Assembly (NCBI GenBank): GCA_020558355.1
Contig: JAJCKG010000008.1
Location: 78,738 to 142,737, forward strand
From: a bacterium 210820-DFI.6.37
GTDB taxonomy: Bacteria; Bacillota; Clostridia; Peptostreptococcales; Anaerovoracaceae
Direction: 5' to 3'
DNA: 64,000 bases
Shown here: positions 8,264 through 15,617 of the stretch, in pieces
Layout: each line of letters begins with the position of its first letter
Position numbering within the stretch: position 1 is the stretch's first letter
Notes under the pieces: model-generated
What the model was told of the DNA's origin: nothing
The model's database searches: none
Seen by the model: the letters and a program-made list of their open reading frames with translations, nothing else
Position numbers and translations under genes: made by a program

Positions 8264-8797
8264 TTAAACTTTATTGAAATTTTTGAGAATACGATTTGTC
8301 CCTGCTATTTCTGCATCAACTAAATCAATCATTCGTTTTACATTCGCCGAATGTATGGCGGGAACTTCGCTTTCCCATAAGGGATTGACTTGCTTTTCAA
8401 TTCCTTCACGATATTTTTGTAAAATACTAAGGCGTTCCTGTAAAAGTTCCTGTTGCTCGGTAGGTGTAAATGTGTTCAGAAAAAAGGCGGCAATAGAAAA
8501 GATATTTGTATCATAGTTAAATTGTGTGATTGATTTCCTAAGAGTATCTTGAAACACGCACTTTCCCTTGTCTGAAAGGCTATAAACGGTACGGTCTGGC
8601 ATATTACCGACTTTTTCAGTTGCGCCTGTTATATATTCCTTTTTTTCAAGGGCTTTCAAAGTAGAATATACTGTTGAATCAGCGATATTGAACCACCATT
8701 TTACATTCATATAGTTTAAGAGTTTGATTATCTCATATGCATTAAGAGGTTTTTCGTATATGAGACCTAAAAGCATTGTGGCAGGTTTTGATAACAT
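8264..8797 (-). CDS. PadR family transcriptional regulator
   Basis: A 177-residue regulator. Its N-terminal PadR winged helix (about residues 5-80) contains LLGLIYEKPLNAYEI, STVYSTLKALEKKEYI and DRTVYSLSDKGK, followed by a helical C-terminal dimerisation domain. The ATG follows a strong AGGAGG. The divergent intergenic region holds an 18-bp perfect palindrome (8833-8850) next to a TATAAT box on the padR side, a likely operator for autoregulation and for the divergent cargo genes. PadR proteins often control membrane or export functions, which fits the CPBP and small membrane ORFs beyond. Confidence 0.9.
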   Translation of the reverse strand: MLSKPATMLLGLIYEKPLNAYEIIKLLNYMNVKWWFNIADSTVYSTLKALEKKEYITGATEKVGNMPDRTVYSLSDKGKCVFQDTLRKSITQFNYDTNIFSIAAFFLNTFTPTEQQELLQERLSILQKYREGIEKQVNPLWESEVPAIHSANVKRMIDLVDAEIAGTNRILKNFNKV

Positions 8798-8832
8798 ACT
8801 GCTTCCTCCTTGACATCTTGTTTTAATTATAG

Positions 8833-8850
8833 TACTCTATATATAGAGTA
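8833..8850. promoter_or_regulatory. 18-bp palindrome, candidate PadR operator
   Basis: TACTCTATATATAGAGTA is a perfect palindrome directly upstream (on the minus strand) of TATAAT at 8831-8826, in the spacer position of the padR promoter. It lies between divergent padR and the AbrB-like ORF. Confidence 0.6.
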
Positions 8851-8917
8851 GTTTTTATTTATACCACTATTGTATCACATCTAAATCAGAAATGAAAGAG
8901 CGATAAAGGAGGTTTTC

Positions 8918-9172
8918 ATGCCACAACTTAACAAAGGCGGTAAATTGGTATTTGGGCTTTCTGTTGTAAGGAATGATTTAACAATACATATCCCACCACA
9001 GGCGTTGTTAGAATATAACGCTACGCAGGACGGAAAGGTTATCATCTTTACAGGAAGTAAAATAACAGGAGGGTTTTGCGTCACTACATATTCGTTGCTG
9101 TCGAGTTCAAAGTTAAAACATATTTTGGAGGTTTTATTTTTGGTGTTGTATCTGTTATCTCCTTTATCTTAG
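8918..9172 (+). CDS. AbrB-like N-terminal fragment
   Basis: An 84-residue ORF with a very strong ribosome site (AAAGGAGG). The first 55 or so residues (KGGKLVFGLSVV, TIHIPPQALLEY, GKVIIFTGSK, TGGFCV) look like a small beta-strand domain of the AbrB-like kind, with IPPQALLEY as the core. After about residue 70 the sequence becomes an unrelated hydrophobic tail (LEVLFLVLYLLSPLS) and stops, while a different frame over the same bases encodes a better membrane segment. This suggests a deletion or frameshift has shortened the original protein. It is first in the operon opposite padR. The family assignment is tentative. Confidence 0.45.
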   Translation: MPQLNKGGKLVFGLSVVRNDLTIHIPPQALLEYNATQDGKVIIFTGSKITGGFCVTTYSLLSSSKLKHILEVLFLVLYLLSPLS

Positions 9173-9321
9173 CATTGATTTTCTTTATTTGCTTTATCAT
9201 GGGAGATAAAGAGCAGTTTCAAAATACTATGTTGAGGTATGAGGGGTTGTGGGAACGATTAACTTTGTTTTGTATGTATATTCCTCTTGCTTACAAGGCT
9301 GTTCATAATCTGTTGTCCTAA
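9076..9321 (+). CDS. Small membrane protein, possibly fragment
   Basis: An 81-residue ORF with one or two membrane helices (GGFIFGVVSVISFILALIFF...) and a conserved-looking C-terminus (LRYEGLWERLTLFCMYIP). The only in-frame start is TTG at 9076, close behind CAGGAGGG, and it overlaps the AbrB-like ORF by 97 bp in another frame. It may be an independent small protein, or the downstream half of a gene joined out of frame to the upstream one. I do not recognise a function. Confidence 0.4.
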   Translation: MRHYIFVAVEFKVKTYFGGFIFGVVSVISFILALIFFICFIMGDKEQFQNTMLRYEGLWERLTLFCMYIPLAYKAVHNLLS

Positions 9322-9380
9322 GTAGTGAGGTGGTTAAATGAAAAAATCAGAATGCAATGAAAGGAGGAGATTAAAGCAAA

Positions 9381-10103
9381 ATGGACAAGTTGAAAACTAT
9401 CTTTTTATGCGCAACCGTAGAGATAATTTTGATTGTTTGCGTTGGAGTTGCGAACATATACCCTAATCCACTAAACTACTTCCTATTTTATAATATCTTA
9501 TATGGAATTGTGTCCAGCTTTGTGCTTCCGCTGTTCTTGCTGCGCAAAGAAGAAAATCTGTTTGATTTTATCGGAGTTAAAGCGGTTGGCAAAAAACAGA
9601 TTATAGTTTTAAGTATATTTGTTGCCTTTTCTGTTGGCGGACAGCTTATTCCGATTGTGGCGAATGGTGGGACAATTCCATGGGAGTTGCTTCCTGTTGG
9701 AGTTATTCCGTTAATTATGACAACATTTTTTGAAGAATTTTTGTTCCGTGGATTTATTCAAAGCAAATTTGAAAAAGATTTCGAAGCATTGCCCGCAATT
9801 CTTGTTTCGGGGCTAATGTTTTCCTTGTACCATATAGGTTATCCTGGATTTCGTACATTGGGCGATATTCTATTATTATTTGCTGTTGGAGTTGGATTTG
9901 CTATTGCTTATAAGCTCTCTGGAAGCAACCTAATTGTCGCATATTTTGTAAATCTCCCCAATGCCTTTGTAACTTATGTATTAAAGTTTGAACAGTTCCC
10001 AGTAATGGAACTATCATCAACAATCGCAAGCATCGTTACATTGTGCATAATTACTGTAGTTTTATTTATTGTGTTATCGATAGCGAATAGAAAAGAAAGG
10101 TGA
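9381..10103 (+). CDS. CPBP family intramembrane metalloprotease
   Basis: A polytopic membrane protein of 240 residues with about seven or eight hydrophobic segments and the CPBP (Abi/CAAX-protease-like) signatures: EEFLFRGF near residues 118-125 (EExxxR) and FSLYHIGY near 150-157 (FxxxH). These residues form the intramembrane metal site. In Firmicutes such proteins are linked to bacteriocin self-immunity and to processing of small membrane substrates; which applies here is unknown. The ribosome site is GGAGGAG. The HEAT-repeat gene follows after 10 bp. Confidence 0.88.
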   Translation: MDKLKTIFLCATVEIILIVCVGVANIYPNPLNYFLFYNILYGIVSSFVLPLFLLRKEENLFDFIGVKAVGKKQIIVLSIFVAFSVGGQLIPIVANGGTIPWELLPVGVIPLIMTTFFEEFLFRGFIQSKFEKDFEALPAILVSGLMFSLYHIGYPGFRTLGDILLLFAVGVGFAIAYKLSGSNLIVAYFVNLPNAFVTYVLKFEQFPVMELSSTIASIVTLCIITVVLFIVLSIANRKER

Positions 10104-10113
10104 AACGGCGCTT

Positions 10114-10752
10114 ATGGACGAAAAACTATATCGTGAACTCGGCAAACTTACAAATGATAAGACACTATGGAAACAAAATATCCCCTATGTAGCTTCTTTG
10201 CTTGAAAATCAGTCTCCTAAAATAACAGCTAAAGCAATGTGGCTTTTGGGAGAGATGGGATTGATGTATCCGCAGGAAATCGCACCATATACAAAAAGTA
10301 TTGCTTCCTTTATTGTTTCAGAAAATGACTTGTTAAGAGAGCGTTCTGCGAATGCTTTAGGACGAATAGGCAGAGCAGACTACAACCTTGTTGCTCCTTA
10401 TTTGAAGAAACTATTTATATTGGCAAGAGATGAAAACCCTAATGTGAGGTTAAGTTTTATTTGGGCTTCCGAAAATATTGCGACAAATACACCAACAGTA
10501 TATGAGGAGTATTTGCCGATATTTGCAAAGCTGCTTAACGATAAAAACGAAAGGGTTCGAATAGAAGCTCCAGAAATGTTTCGGGTATTGGGAAAACGAA
10601 AACCAGAGTTTGTACGACCATACTTAGAGAAACTGAATTATATGGCAACACATGATGAAGTTAGTGTCGTTCGCATTCATGCAAAAGGAGCAATTAGAGC
10701 TACATTATCTAAAGTCATTAAAGAGCCCGACGCACAGACGCAGAGCCGATGA
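10114..10752 (+). CDS. HEAT-repeat protein
   Basis: A 212-residue alpha-solenoid made of about four or five HEAT-like helical pairs: AKAMWLLGEMGLMYP, ERSANALGRIGRADY, VRLSFIWASENIA, VRIEAPEMFRVLGKR and VRIHAKGAIRATL. Such repeats act as protein-binding scaffolds; no catalytic motif is present. It is the last gene of the AbrB-like/membrane/CPBP operon. Its final codons and stop fall inside direct-repeat copy 2, so the present C-terminus (KEPDAQTQSR) may have been set by the recombination that created the repeat. The start is weak and close to the CPBP stop, consistent with coupling. Confidence 0.8.
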   Translation: MDEKLYRELGKLTNDKTLWKQNIPYVASLLENQSPKITAKAMWLLGEMGLMYPQEIAPYTKSIASFIVSENDLLRERSANALGRIGRADYNLVAPYLKKLFILARDENPNVRLSFIWASENIATNTPTVYEEYLPIFAKLLNDKNERVRIEAPEMFRVLGKRKPEFVRPYLEKLNYMATHDEVSVVRIHAKGAIRATLSKVIKEPDAQTQSR

Positions 10753-10761
10753 ACTTGTGAG
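10738..10761 (+). repeat. 24-bp direct repeat, copy 2
   Basis: Identical to 8204-8227, same orientation. It contains the HEAT gene stop codon (10750-10752). Confidence 0.85.
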
Positions 10762-10785
10762 CAATCACAGTTTATCGGCTTTGTT
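10744..10785 (+). terminator. Stem-loop after HEAT gene
   Basis: AGCCGATGAA (10744-10753) pairs with TTTATCGGCT (10771-10780) with one G-U pair, and TGTGA pairs with TCACA inside. It is followed by TTGTTCTTTT. Same architecture as the padR terminator. Confidence 0.65.
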
Positions 10786-10791
10786 CTTTTA

Positions 10792-11079
10792 AAAGCCAAC
10801 GTAGAAGTGCAGGACGATAAGATTGCAAATGTGTCAACCTTTGTGGAAAAGGTCAAACGGTACACAGAAATCAAAGAACTTACGCCTGCCATTGTCAACG
10901 AATTTATTGACTATATCATGGTGTCAAAGAAACAGGTCATAAATGGAAAGACAGTATATCCCATTGACATCTACTATAACGGTGTCGGGATTATCAACGC
11001 CCCATCCGCTGAAGAATATGAAGAAATGTTTCAAGAACGCTTGAAGCAGAAACGTGCGAAGGAACAAAAAACGGCATAG
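10792..11079 (+). pseudogene. Serine recombinase C-terminal remnant
   Basis: The frame lacks a proper start; the only candidate is a GTG at 10807. About 95 residues (ANVSTFVEKVKRYTEI, ELTPAIVNEFIDYIMV, YPIDIYYNGVGII) match the C-terminal DUF4368-type tail of large serine recombinases of Tn4451/ICE elements. The N-terminal catalytic resolvase domain and the recombinase domain are absent, so it cannot catalyse integration. It ends about 50 bp from the right inverted-repeat arm, the position expected for an integrase gene at an element's end. The family call is from pattern recognition. Confidence 0.75.
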
Positions 11080-11127
11080 CCAAGAATGACTATACCGTAA
11101 TTTGTGAAAGAGCCGCCCTCGTCCCTC

Positions 11128-11176
11128 CACTTCCTTATGTGAAGGGGATGAAGGTCCTTCCTTTCCGTTTTTCTTT
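11128..11176 (-). repeat. Right inverted-repeat arm of AT-rich island
   Basis: Inverse complement of the left arm. 11160-11176 matches 7169-7185 (17 of 17) and 11128-11143 matches 7200-7215 (16 of 16), with a slightly different spacer. It lies between the recombinase stub and dapH. Confidence 0.75.
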
Positions 11177-11220
11177 GTGATTTAAAATGAATACTTAATA
11201 AGAAACTCACTTTCTAACAG

Positions 11221-11919
11221 CTACAGCTGGCGCAGAGCGTCGACGATCTCGATTTTCTCTGCCGCCGTATCTTCCGCGGATTTAATAACCCGGGCCGGAA
11301 CACCCGCAACAACGGCCCCAGCCGGAACATCCTCAATGACTACGGCTCCAGCCGCGACAACAGCGCCTTTTCCAACTCTGCAGCCTTCCAGCACAACGGC
11401 ATTGGCGCCGATGACTACGTTATCTTCAATAATAACCGGAGTTGCGTTAGGCGGCTCAATCACTCCGGCAAGGACGGTCCCTGCCCCAATATGGCAGTTG
11501 TTTCCTACCGTAGCTCTTCCGCCCAGTACAGCGCCCATATCGATCATGGTTCCGTCTCCAATAACGGCTCCGATATTGATGACCGCGCCCATCATGATGA
11601 CCGCGTTGTTTCCGATCTCCACCATATCCCGAATAATGGCGCCCGGCTCAATACGGGCGTTGATATTCTTCATATCAACCAGAGGAATGGCGGAATTCCG
11701 GCAGTCGTTTTCGATAACATAATCTTCGATCTTGTCCGCGTTGGCTTTTAGAATCGGGCCTACGGCTTTCCAGTCGCCGAAAACGATCTTATCGCCAGCT
11801 CCGAACACCTGACAGCCTTCTCCGGCAAAATCCACCGGCTCTTTTTCTTTTACATATACCTTTACAGGAGTCTTTTTTTCCGCGTTTCCGATAAATTCTA
11901 TTAATTCTCTTGCTTCCAT
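11221..11919 (-). CDS. dapH: Tetrahydrodipicolinate N-acetyltransferase
   Basis: Acetylates 2,3,4,5-tetrahydrodipicolinate with acetyl-CoA, committing lysine and DAP synthesis to the acetylated branch. The 232-residue protein has a short alpha/beta N-domain and a long left-handed beta-helix of hexapeptide repeats ([69 protein letters not shown]). The IEPPNATPV insert is characteristic of DapH. The start at 11919 follows AGGAAG; a longer frame to 11958 has no site. It is last in the lysA-lysC-dapF-dapA-dapB-dapH operon. Confidence 0.95.
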   Translation of the reverse strand: MEARELIEFIGNAEKKTPVKVYVKEKEPVDFAGEGCQVFGAGDKIVFGDWKAVGPILKANADKIEDYVIENDCRNSAIPLVDMKNINARIEPGAIIRDMVEIGNNAVIMMGAVINIGAVIGDGTMIDMGAVLGGRATVGNNCHIGAGTVLAGVIEPPNATPVIIEDNVVIGANAVVLEGCRVGKGAVVAAGAVVIEDVPAGAVVAGVPARVIKSAEDTAAEKIEIVDALRQL

Positions 11920-11935
11920 TTGTAACTCGCTTCCT

Positions 11936-12655
11936 TTATTTTTCGCCGAACAGCACATCTTCCATATTGTAAAGACCTGCCTGCGCGGTCTGTGTAAAAC
12001 GGGCCGCCGTCACCGCGCCCGCGGCAAAGATCTTCTTTGAACCTGCCGTATGTTTTATTTCCAGGATCTCGTCCTCTCCGGCAAAGATCACATCATGCTC
12101 TCCCGCGATGCTTCCGCCCCGAACTGCGTGAATACCGATTTCTCTGCCTCTTTTCCGGTTTCCTTCCCGGCCGTGGATCTCTTCATATTTACCGTCCGGA
12201 TTAAGGGCCGCTACCAGCATCTTGGCTGTGCCGCTTGGGGAATCCAGCTTTTTATTGTGATGCTTTTCGATCACTTCCATATCAAAGGCGCCCTCCAGGA
12301 TCGGCGCGATCTCAGAAAGGACCCGCTTCATTACGGTAATTCCAAGAGAGAAATTAGCGGCAAAGACCACCGGCACCCTCTTGGCCAGCTCCGCAATTTC
12401 CCGCTCCTGCTCCGGGCTGAAGCCTGTCGTCGCGATAACTGCCGGACAGTTGTTTGTTTCGCAGTAATCCACCAGCATTTCCAGGTTGCTTGGATTGCTG
12501 AAATCGATGACTACATTCACTTCGTCTTTCACATCATGGAGGGTTTCTCCATTTCTCGGTTCAATGATCCCGGAAAGGGAAACGCCTTCCTGTTCCTGAA
12601 TTGTCTGGGCCAGGACCTTCCCCATGGCTCCCGCGCCTAAAATGGCTGCATTCAT
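11936..12655 (-). CDS. dapB: 4-Hydroxy-tetrahydrodipicolinate reductase
   Basis: Reduces the DapA product to tetrahydrodipicolinate with NAD(P)H. The 239-residue protein has an N-terminal Rossmann GAGAMGKV (about 7-14) and the catalytic motif [15 protein letters not shown], matching the DapB HHxxKxDxPSGTA signature. It is slightly shorter than the usual 250-270, as in many Clostridia. AAGGAGAT upstream fixes the start at 12655. It sits 17 bp after dapA and 16 bp before dapH in the riboswitch-controlled operon. Confidence 0.96.
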   Translation of the reverse strand: MNAAILGAGAMGKVLAQTIQEQEGVSLSGIIEPRNGETLHDVKDEVNVVIDFSNPSNLEMLVDYCETNNCPAVIATTGFSPEQEREIAELAKRVPVVFAANFSLGITVMKRVLSEIAPILEGAFDMEVIEKHHNKKLDSPSGTAKMLVAALNPDGKYEEIHGREGNRKRGREIGIHAVRGGSIAGEHDVIFAGEDEILEIKHTAGSKKIFAAGAVTAARFTQTAQAGLYNMEDVLFGEK

Positions 12656-12672
12656 GTGAATATCTCCTTCCA

Positions 12673-13548
12673 TTACAGCAGATCAATGGCCTTCATGGTC
12701 TCGATCAGCTTTGCTTTTGTGTCCTCTTCCATGGGACACAGCGGCATCCGGTATCCGCCTACGCCCATTCCAACCAGATTCATCGCTTCCTTGATTGGAA
12801 TCGGGTTAGTTTCAATGAACAGGGCATTGATGAAATCCAGATAATACTTCTGCATTTCAGCCGCTTTCTTCACGTCTCCGTTTATGTAAGCCATTGCCAT
12901 TTCATGGGTTTCTCTCGGCAGAATATTGGCCAGTACGGAAATGATCCCCGCGCCGCCCATGGACATGAGCGGGATGGAAATATCATCATTTCCGCAGTAC
13001 ATGTTGAAATTCTCATTGACCAGTCTTGAAATTTTGGTGATAAAAGACATATCTCCGCTGGCTTCTTTGATGCCTACAATATTCTTATGCTTGCTGATTT
13101 CCGCTAATGCCTCATAAGTCAGGGAAACGCCTGTCCGTCCCGGAACGTTGTATACATAGATCGGAATGTTTACCGCGTCCGCTACGGTGTAGAAGTGGTT
13201 TACCATTCCGGCTTTGTTGGTTTTGTTATAATACGGCGTGATAACCAGCAGGCCGTCCGCGCCCATCTTCTCATATTTGATGCTCTGCTCCATCGCGATC
13301 ATCGTATTGTTGGAACCGCTTCCTACGATAATCGGTACTCTGCCCGCAGCAGTTTCAATGGAGATCCTCGCGATCTCGTCTTCCTCCGTTACAGTCAGAG
13401 CCGGTGTCTCCGCAGTCGTTCCCAGTACCAGGATCGCATCGGTCTGTTCCTGTATATGCCATTCGATCAGCTCTCTCAGCTTATCGTAATTGACGCTTCC
13501 GTCTTCGTGAAATGGTGTAATAAGTGCCACCATTGAGCCTGTAATCAT
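12673..13548 (-). CDS. dapA: 4-Hydroxy-tetrahydrodipicolinate synthase
   Basis: Condenses pyruvate with aspartate semialdehyde, the first step dedicated to DAP and lysine. At 291 residues it is a standard TIM-barrel class I aldolase: GTTAET (43-48), YNVPGRTG (133-140, with the catalytic Tyr133) and Schiff-base Lys161 in GIKEASGD. The ATG at 13548 lies one base past the dapF stop, so translation is tightly coupled; the longer frame to 13584 would run into dapF. Besides the riboswitch, lysine feedback on DapA is possible but not visible in the sequence. Confidence 0.97.
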   Translation of the reverse strand: MITGSMVALITPFHEDGSVNYDKLRELIEWHIQEQTDAILVLGTTAETPALTVTEEDEIARISIETAAGRVPIIVGSGSNNTMIAMEQSIKYEKMGADGLLVITPYYNKTNKAGMVNHFYTVADAVNIPIYVYNVPGRTGVSLTYEALAEISKHKNIVGIKEASGDMSFITKISRLVNENFNMYCGNDDISIPLMSMGGAGIISVLANILPRETHEMAMAYINGDVKKAAEMQKYYLDFINALFIETNPIPIKEAMNLVGMGVGGYRMPLCPMEEDTKAKLIETMKAIDLL

Positions 13549-13549
13549 T

Positions 13550-14371
13550 TTAATTTTCCTCCTGAATGTATGTACCTTCCGCAACCTTTACTGCCGGGCC
13601 TGCCATGGTTACTTCCCCGTCCGGCAGCTGCTCAATAATCAGCTGACCATAAGGCAGGCGCACGGTCACCTTCGGGCCGGTCTTTTTATCCCGAAAGCCC
13701 ATTACCAGGCTGGCGCACGCGCCTGTACCGCAGGCAAAGGTAAAGCCTACGCCCCGCTCATACGTCCTGATCTCCAAGGTTTCAGAATCAATTTTCTTTA
13801 CAAAATTTACGTTTGTCTTTTCTGTGTAAACAGGATGGTTGGACAGCTGGCTTGCGGCAGTCTCCGATGGATATTCATCTACCCATACTACCGTGTGGAC
13901 CGTCCCCATAAAGAGACTGCTGACTGTAAATGTTCCTTCGTCCGTTTCCAGCGTCTGGTCCAGGAAGGTTTCCGAACCGTTTCGCACGCCGAAGTCAGAG
14001 GAGGAAAAGCTGGGCTTTCCCATGCTGATCTTTACAAGGAAAGGGTCTGTTTCCAGCAGATTTACCATCATTTCTCCCGCCAGAGTCTGCACAGGATATG
14101 TCCGCTCTGTCCGTATCCCATTGTCATAACAGAATGCCGCAAAGCACCGGATGCCGTTGCCGCACATAGGCGCGCGGCTTCCGTCCATGTTGTAGAACAC
14201 CATTTCAAGAGCGGGTTCCTCTCTTACAATAATCAAACCATCCGCGCCGATGCCAGTTGCCAGGCCGCACACCTCCTGAGCCAGGCGGCTGTAGTCCTGC
14301 CCCTGTACATCCGCTTCTTTTACAATAATAAAGTTGTTTCCGCATCCGTGGTACTTCGCGAATCTGATCAT
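13550..14371 (-). CDS. dapF: Diaminopimelate epimerase
   Basis: Interconverts LL- and meso-diaminopimelate, giving the peptidoglycan crosslinking residue and the substrate of LysA. The 273-residue protein has the two catalytic cysteines in MCGNGIRCFA (Cys70) and FACGTGACAS (Cys214), the acid/base pair of the family, and the N-terminal KYHGCGNNFI signature. It lies between lysC (15 bp upstream) and dapA (1 bp downstream). LL-DAP must come from the acetylated branch started by DapH, with aminotransferase and deacetylase steps encoded elsewhere or by the M20 gene at 17446. Confidence 0.97.
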   Translation of the reverse strand: MIRFAKYHGCGNNFIIVKEADVQGQDYSRLAQEVCGLATGIGADGLIIVREEPALEMVFYNMDGSRAPMCGNGIRCFAAFCYDNGIRTERTYPVQTLAGEMMVNLLETDPFLVKISMGKPSFSSSDFGVRNGSETFLDQTLETDEGTFTVSSLFMGTVHTVVWVDEYPSETAASQLSNHPVYTEKTNVNFVKKIDSETLEIRTYERGVGFTFACGTGACASLVMGFRDKKTGPKVTVRLPYGQLIIEQLPDGEVTMAGPAVKVAEGTYIQEEN

Positions 14372-14386
14372 TCCTGTTTCTCCCGC

Positions 14387-15595
14387 TTACAGATCAAATG
14401 CCTGACACAAAGCGATGGCGGCTTTGACCTTCCACTCCATGTCTACTGTTACAGAAATGGAAATTTCGGAAGTTGTAATATGATAGTATTTAATGTCGTT
14501 TGCGGCCAGCACGCTGAATACCTGGCTGGCTACGCCGGAGTGTGTTGCCATTCCAACGCCTACCAGAGAGATCATGGCAAGATCCTCTTCACAGTCCACA
14601 GTCACGCCCGCAAAGGCCGCGTCAGAGTCGATCTGCGCTTTCAGGGCTCTTCCCTGCTGACGGGTACAGCTGAAGGATACGGAACATGTATCTTTTCCTG
14701 TGCTCTGCTGAGAAATCATATCTACGTTGATGTCCAGCTCTCCCAGAAGCTTGAAGCATTCAGCAACTGCTTTTCCGTCGTTTTTTACGTTCTTCAGTGT
14801 GAAAATAGTGATATCTTCCTGTATGCTCATGCCAGTGATCGGCATATCTTCTACTAATAAATTTTCGTTGTTCATGATATATGTTCCTTTACTTTTATCC
14901 CTTTCTAATGATTTACCTAAGAATAACTGCACATTATATTTTTTAGCAAGCTCTACGCTGCGGGTCTCCAGCTTATCCGCTCCCAGGTTTGCCAGCTCCA
15001 TCATTTCCTCGTAGGTAATGCTCGGAAGCCGTTTTGCCTGCGGATAGATGGCCGGATCTACGGTGTAGAGACAGTCGGTGGTGCTGTATACTTCACATGG
15101 CCATCCCAGGTGGGCCGCAATGGCTACCGCTGTAATATCGGAGCCGCCTCTTCCCAGTGTAGTCAGATCTCCTTCTTCGCTAACGCCCTGGAACCCCGCA
15201 ACAACCGCGACCTTTCCCTGCTTGATAATGTCTTCTACCTTTTCTGTATTGATTTCTTTGATTTTGGCGTTGGTATGGTAGTCATTGGTAATAAAGCCGG
15301 ACTGAAAGCCTGTTACGGAAACCGCCGGAACGCCCAGGTTATTCAGCGCGATAGCCAGCAGCGCTACGGACTGCTGCTCTCCAGTAGCAAGGAGCGCGTC
15401 CAGCTCCCGTTTTGGAATATCGTTTCCCACTTCCTGCGCCATTTTCATAAGGCGGTCGGTCATTCGCCCCATCGCGCTGGCCACGATGACCAGTCCGTCG
15501 CCTTCCTTTCTGGTCTCGGCCACATGTTCTGCTATGGCCTTGATTTTGTCAATGGTATCGACGCAGCGGCCATTATATTTTTGTACTACATTCAT
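14387..15595 (-). CDS. lysC: Aspartate kinase with divergent motifs
   Basis: Aspartokinase, first step of the aspartate family. The 402-residue protein keeps the kinase fold (TLGRGGSDITAVAIAA, about 146-161, and ELANLGADKLETRSVE) and two C-terminal ACT domains from about residue 250 that usually bind lysine or threonine. Two conserved nucleotide/substrate segments deviate: the family K-[FY]-GG-[ST]-[SC]-V reads KYNGRCV at 6-12, and the usual TD-x-x-G-[IV]-Y segment reads STTDCLY at 171-177. The catalytic Lys6 is retained. Riboswitch control and operon position still say lysine biosynthesis. Activity may be altered, or these may be lineage variants. Confidence 0.92.
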   Translation of the reverse strand: MNVVQKYNGRCVDTIDKIKAIAEHVAETRKEGDGLVIVASAMGRMTDRLMKMAQEVGNDIPKRELDALLATGEQQSVALLAIALNNLGVPAVSVTGFQSGFITNDYHTNAKIKEINTEKVEDIIKQGKVAVVAGFQGVSEEGDLTTLGRGGSDITAVAIAAHLGWPCEVYSTTDCLYTVDPAIYPQAKRLPSITYEEMMELANLGADKLETRSVELAKKYNVQLFLGKSLERDKSKGTYIMNNENLLVEDMPITGMSIQEDITIFTLKNVKNDGKAVAECFKLLGELDINVDMISQQSTGKDTCSVSFSCTRQQGRALKAQIDSDAAFAGVTVDCEEDLAMISLVGVGMATHSGVASQVFSVLAANDIKYYHITTSEISISVTVDMEWKVKAAIALCQAFDL

Positions 15596-15617
15596 TTTTT
15601 ATTATCCTTTCTATTTA

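Noticed and set aside
9338..9470. Short frame starting MKKSECNERRR before the CPBP gene
   Set aside because: It overlaps the CPBP start in another frame and contains that gene's ribosome site; more likely leader sequence.
13835..14857. Long + strand open frame opposite dapF and lysC
   Set aside because: It mirrors two certain genes and its product has no coherent motifs.
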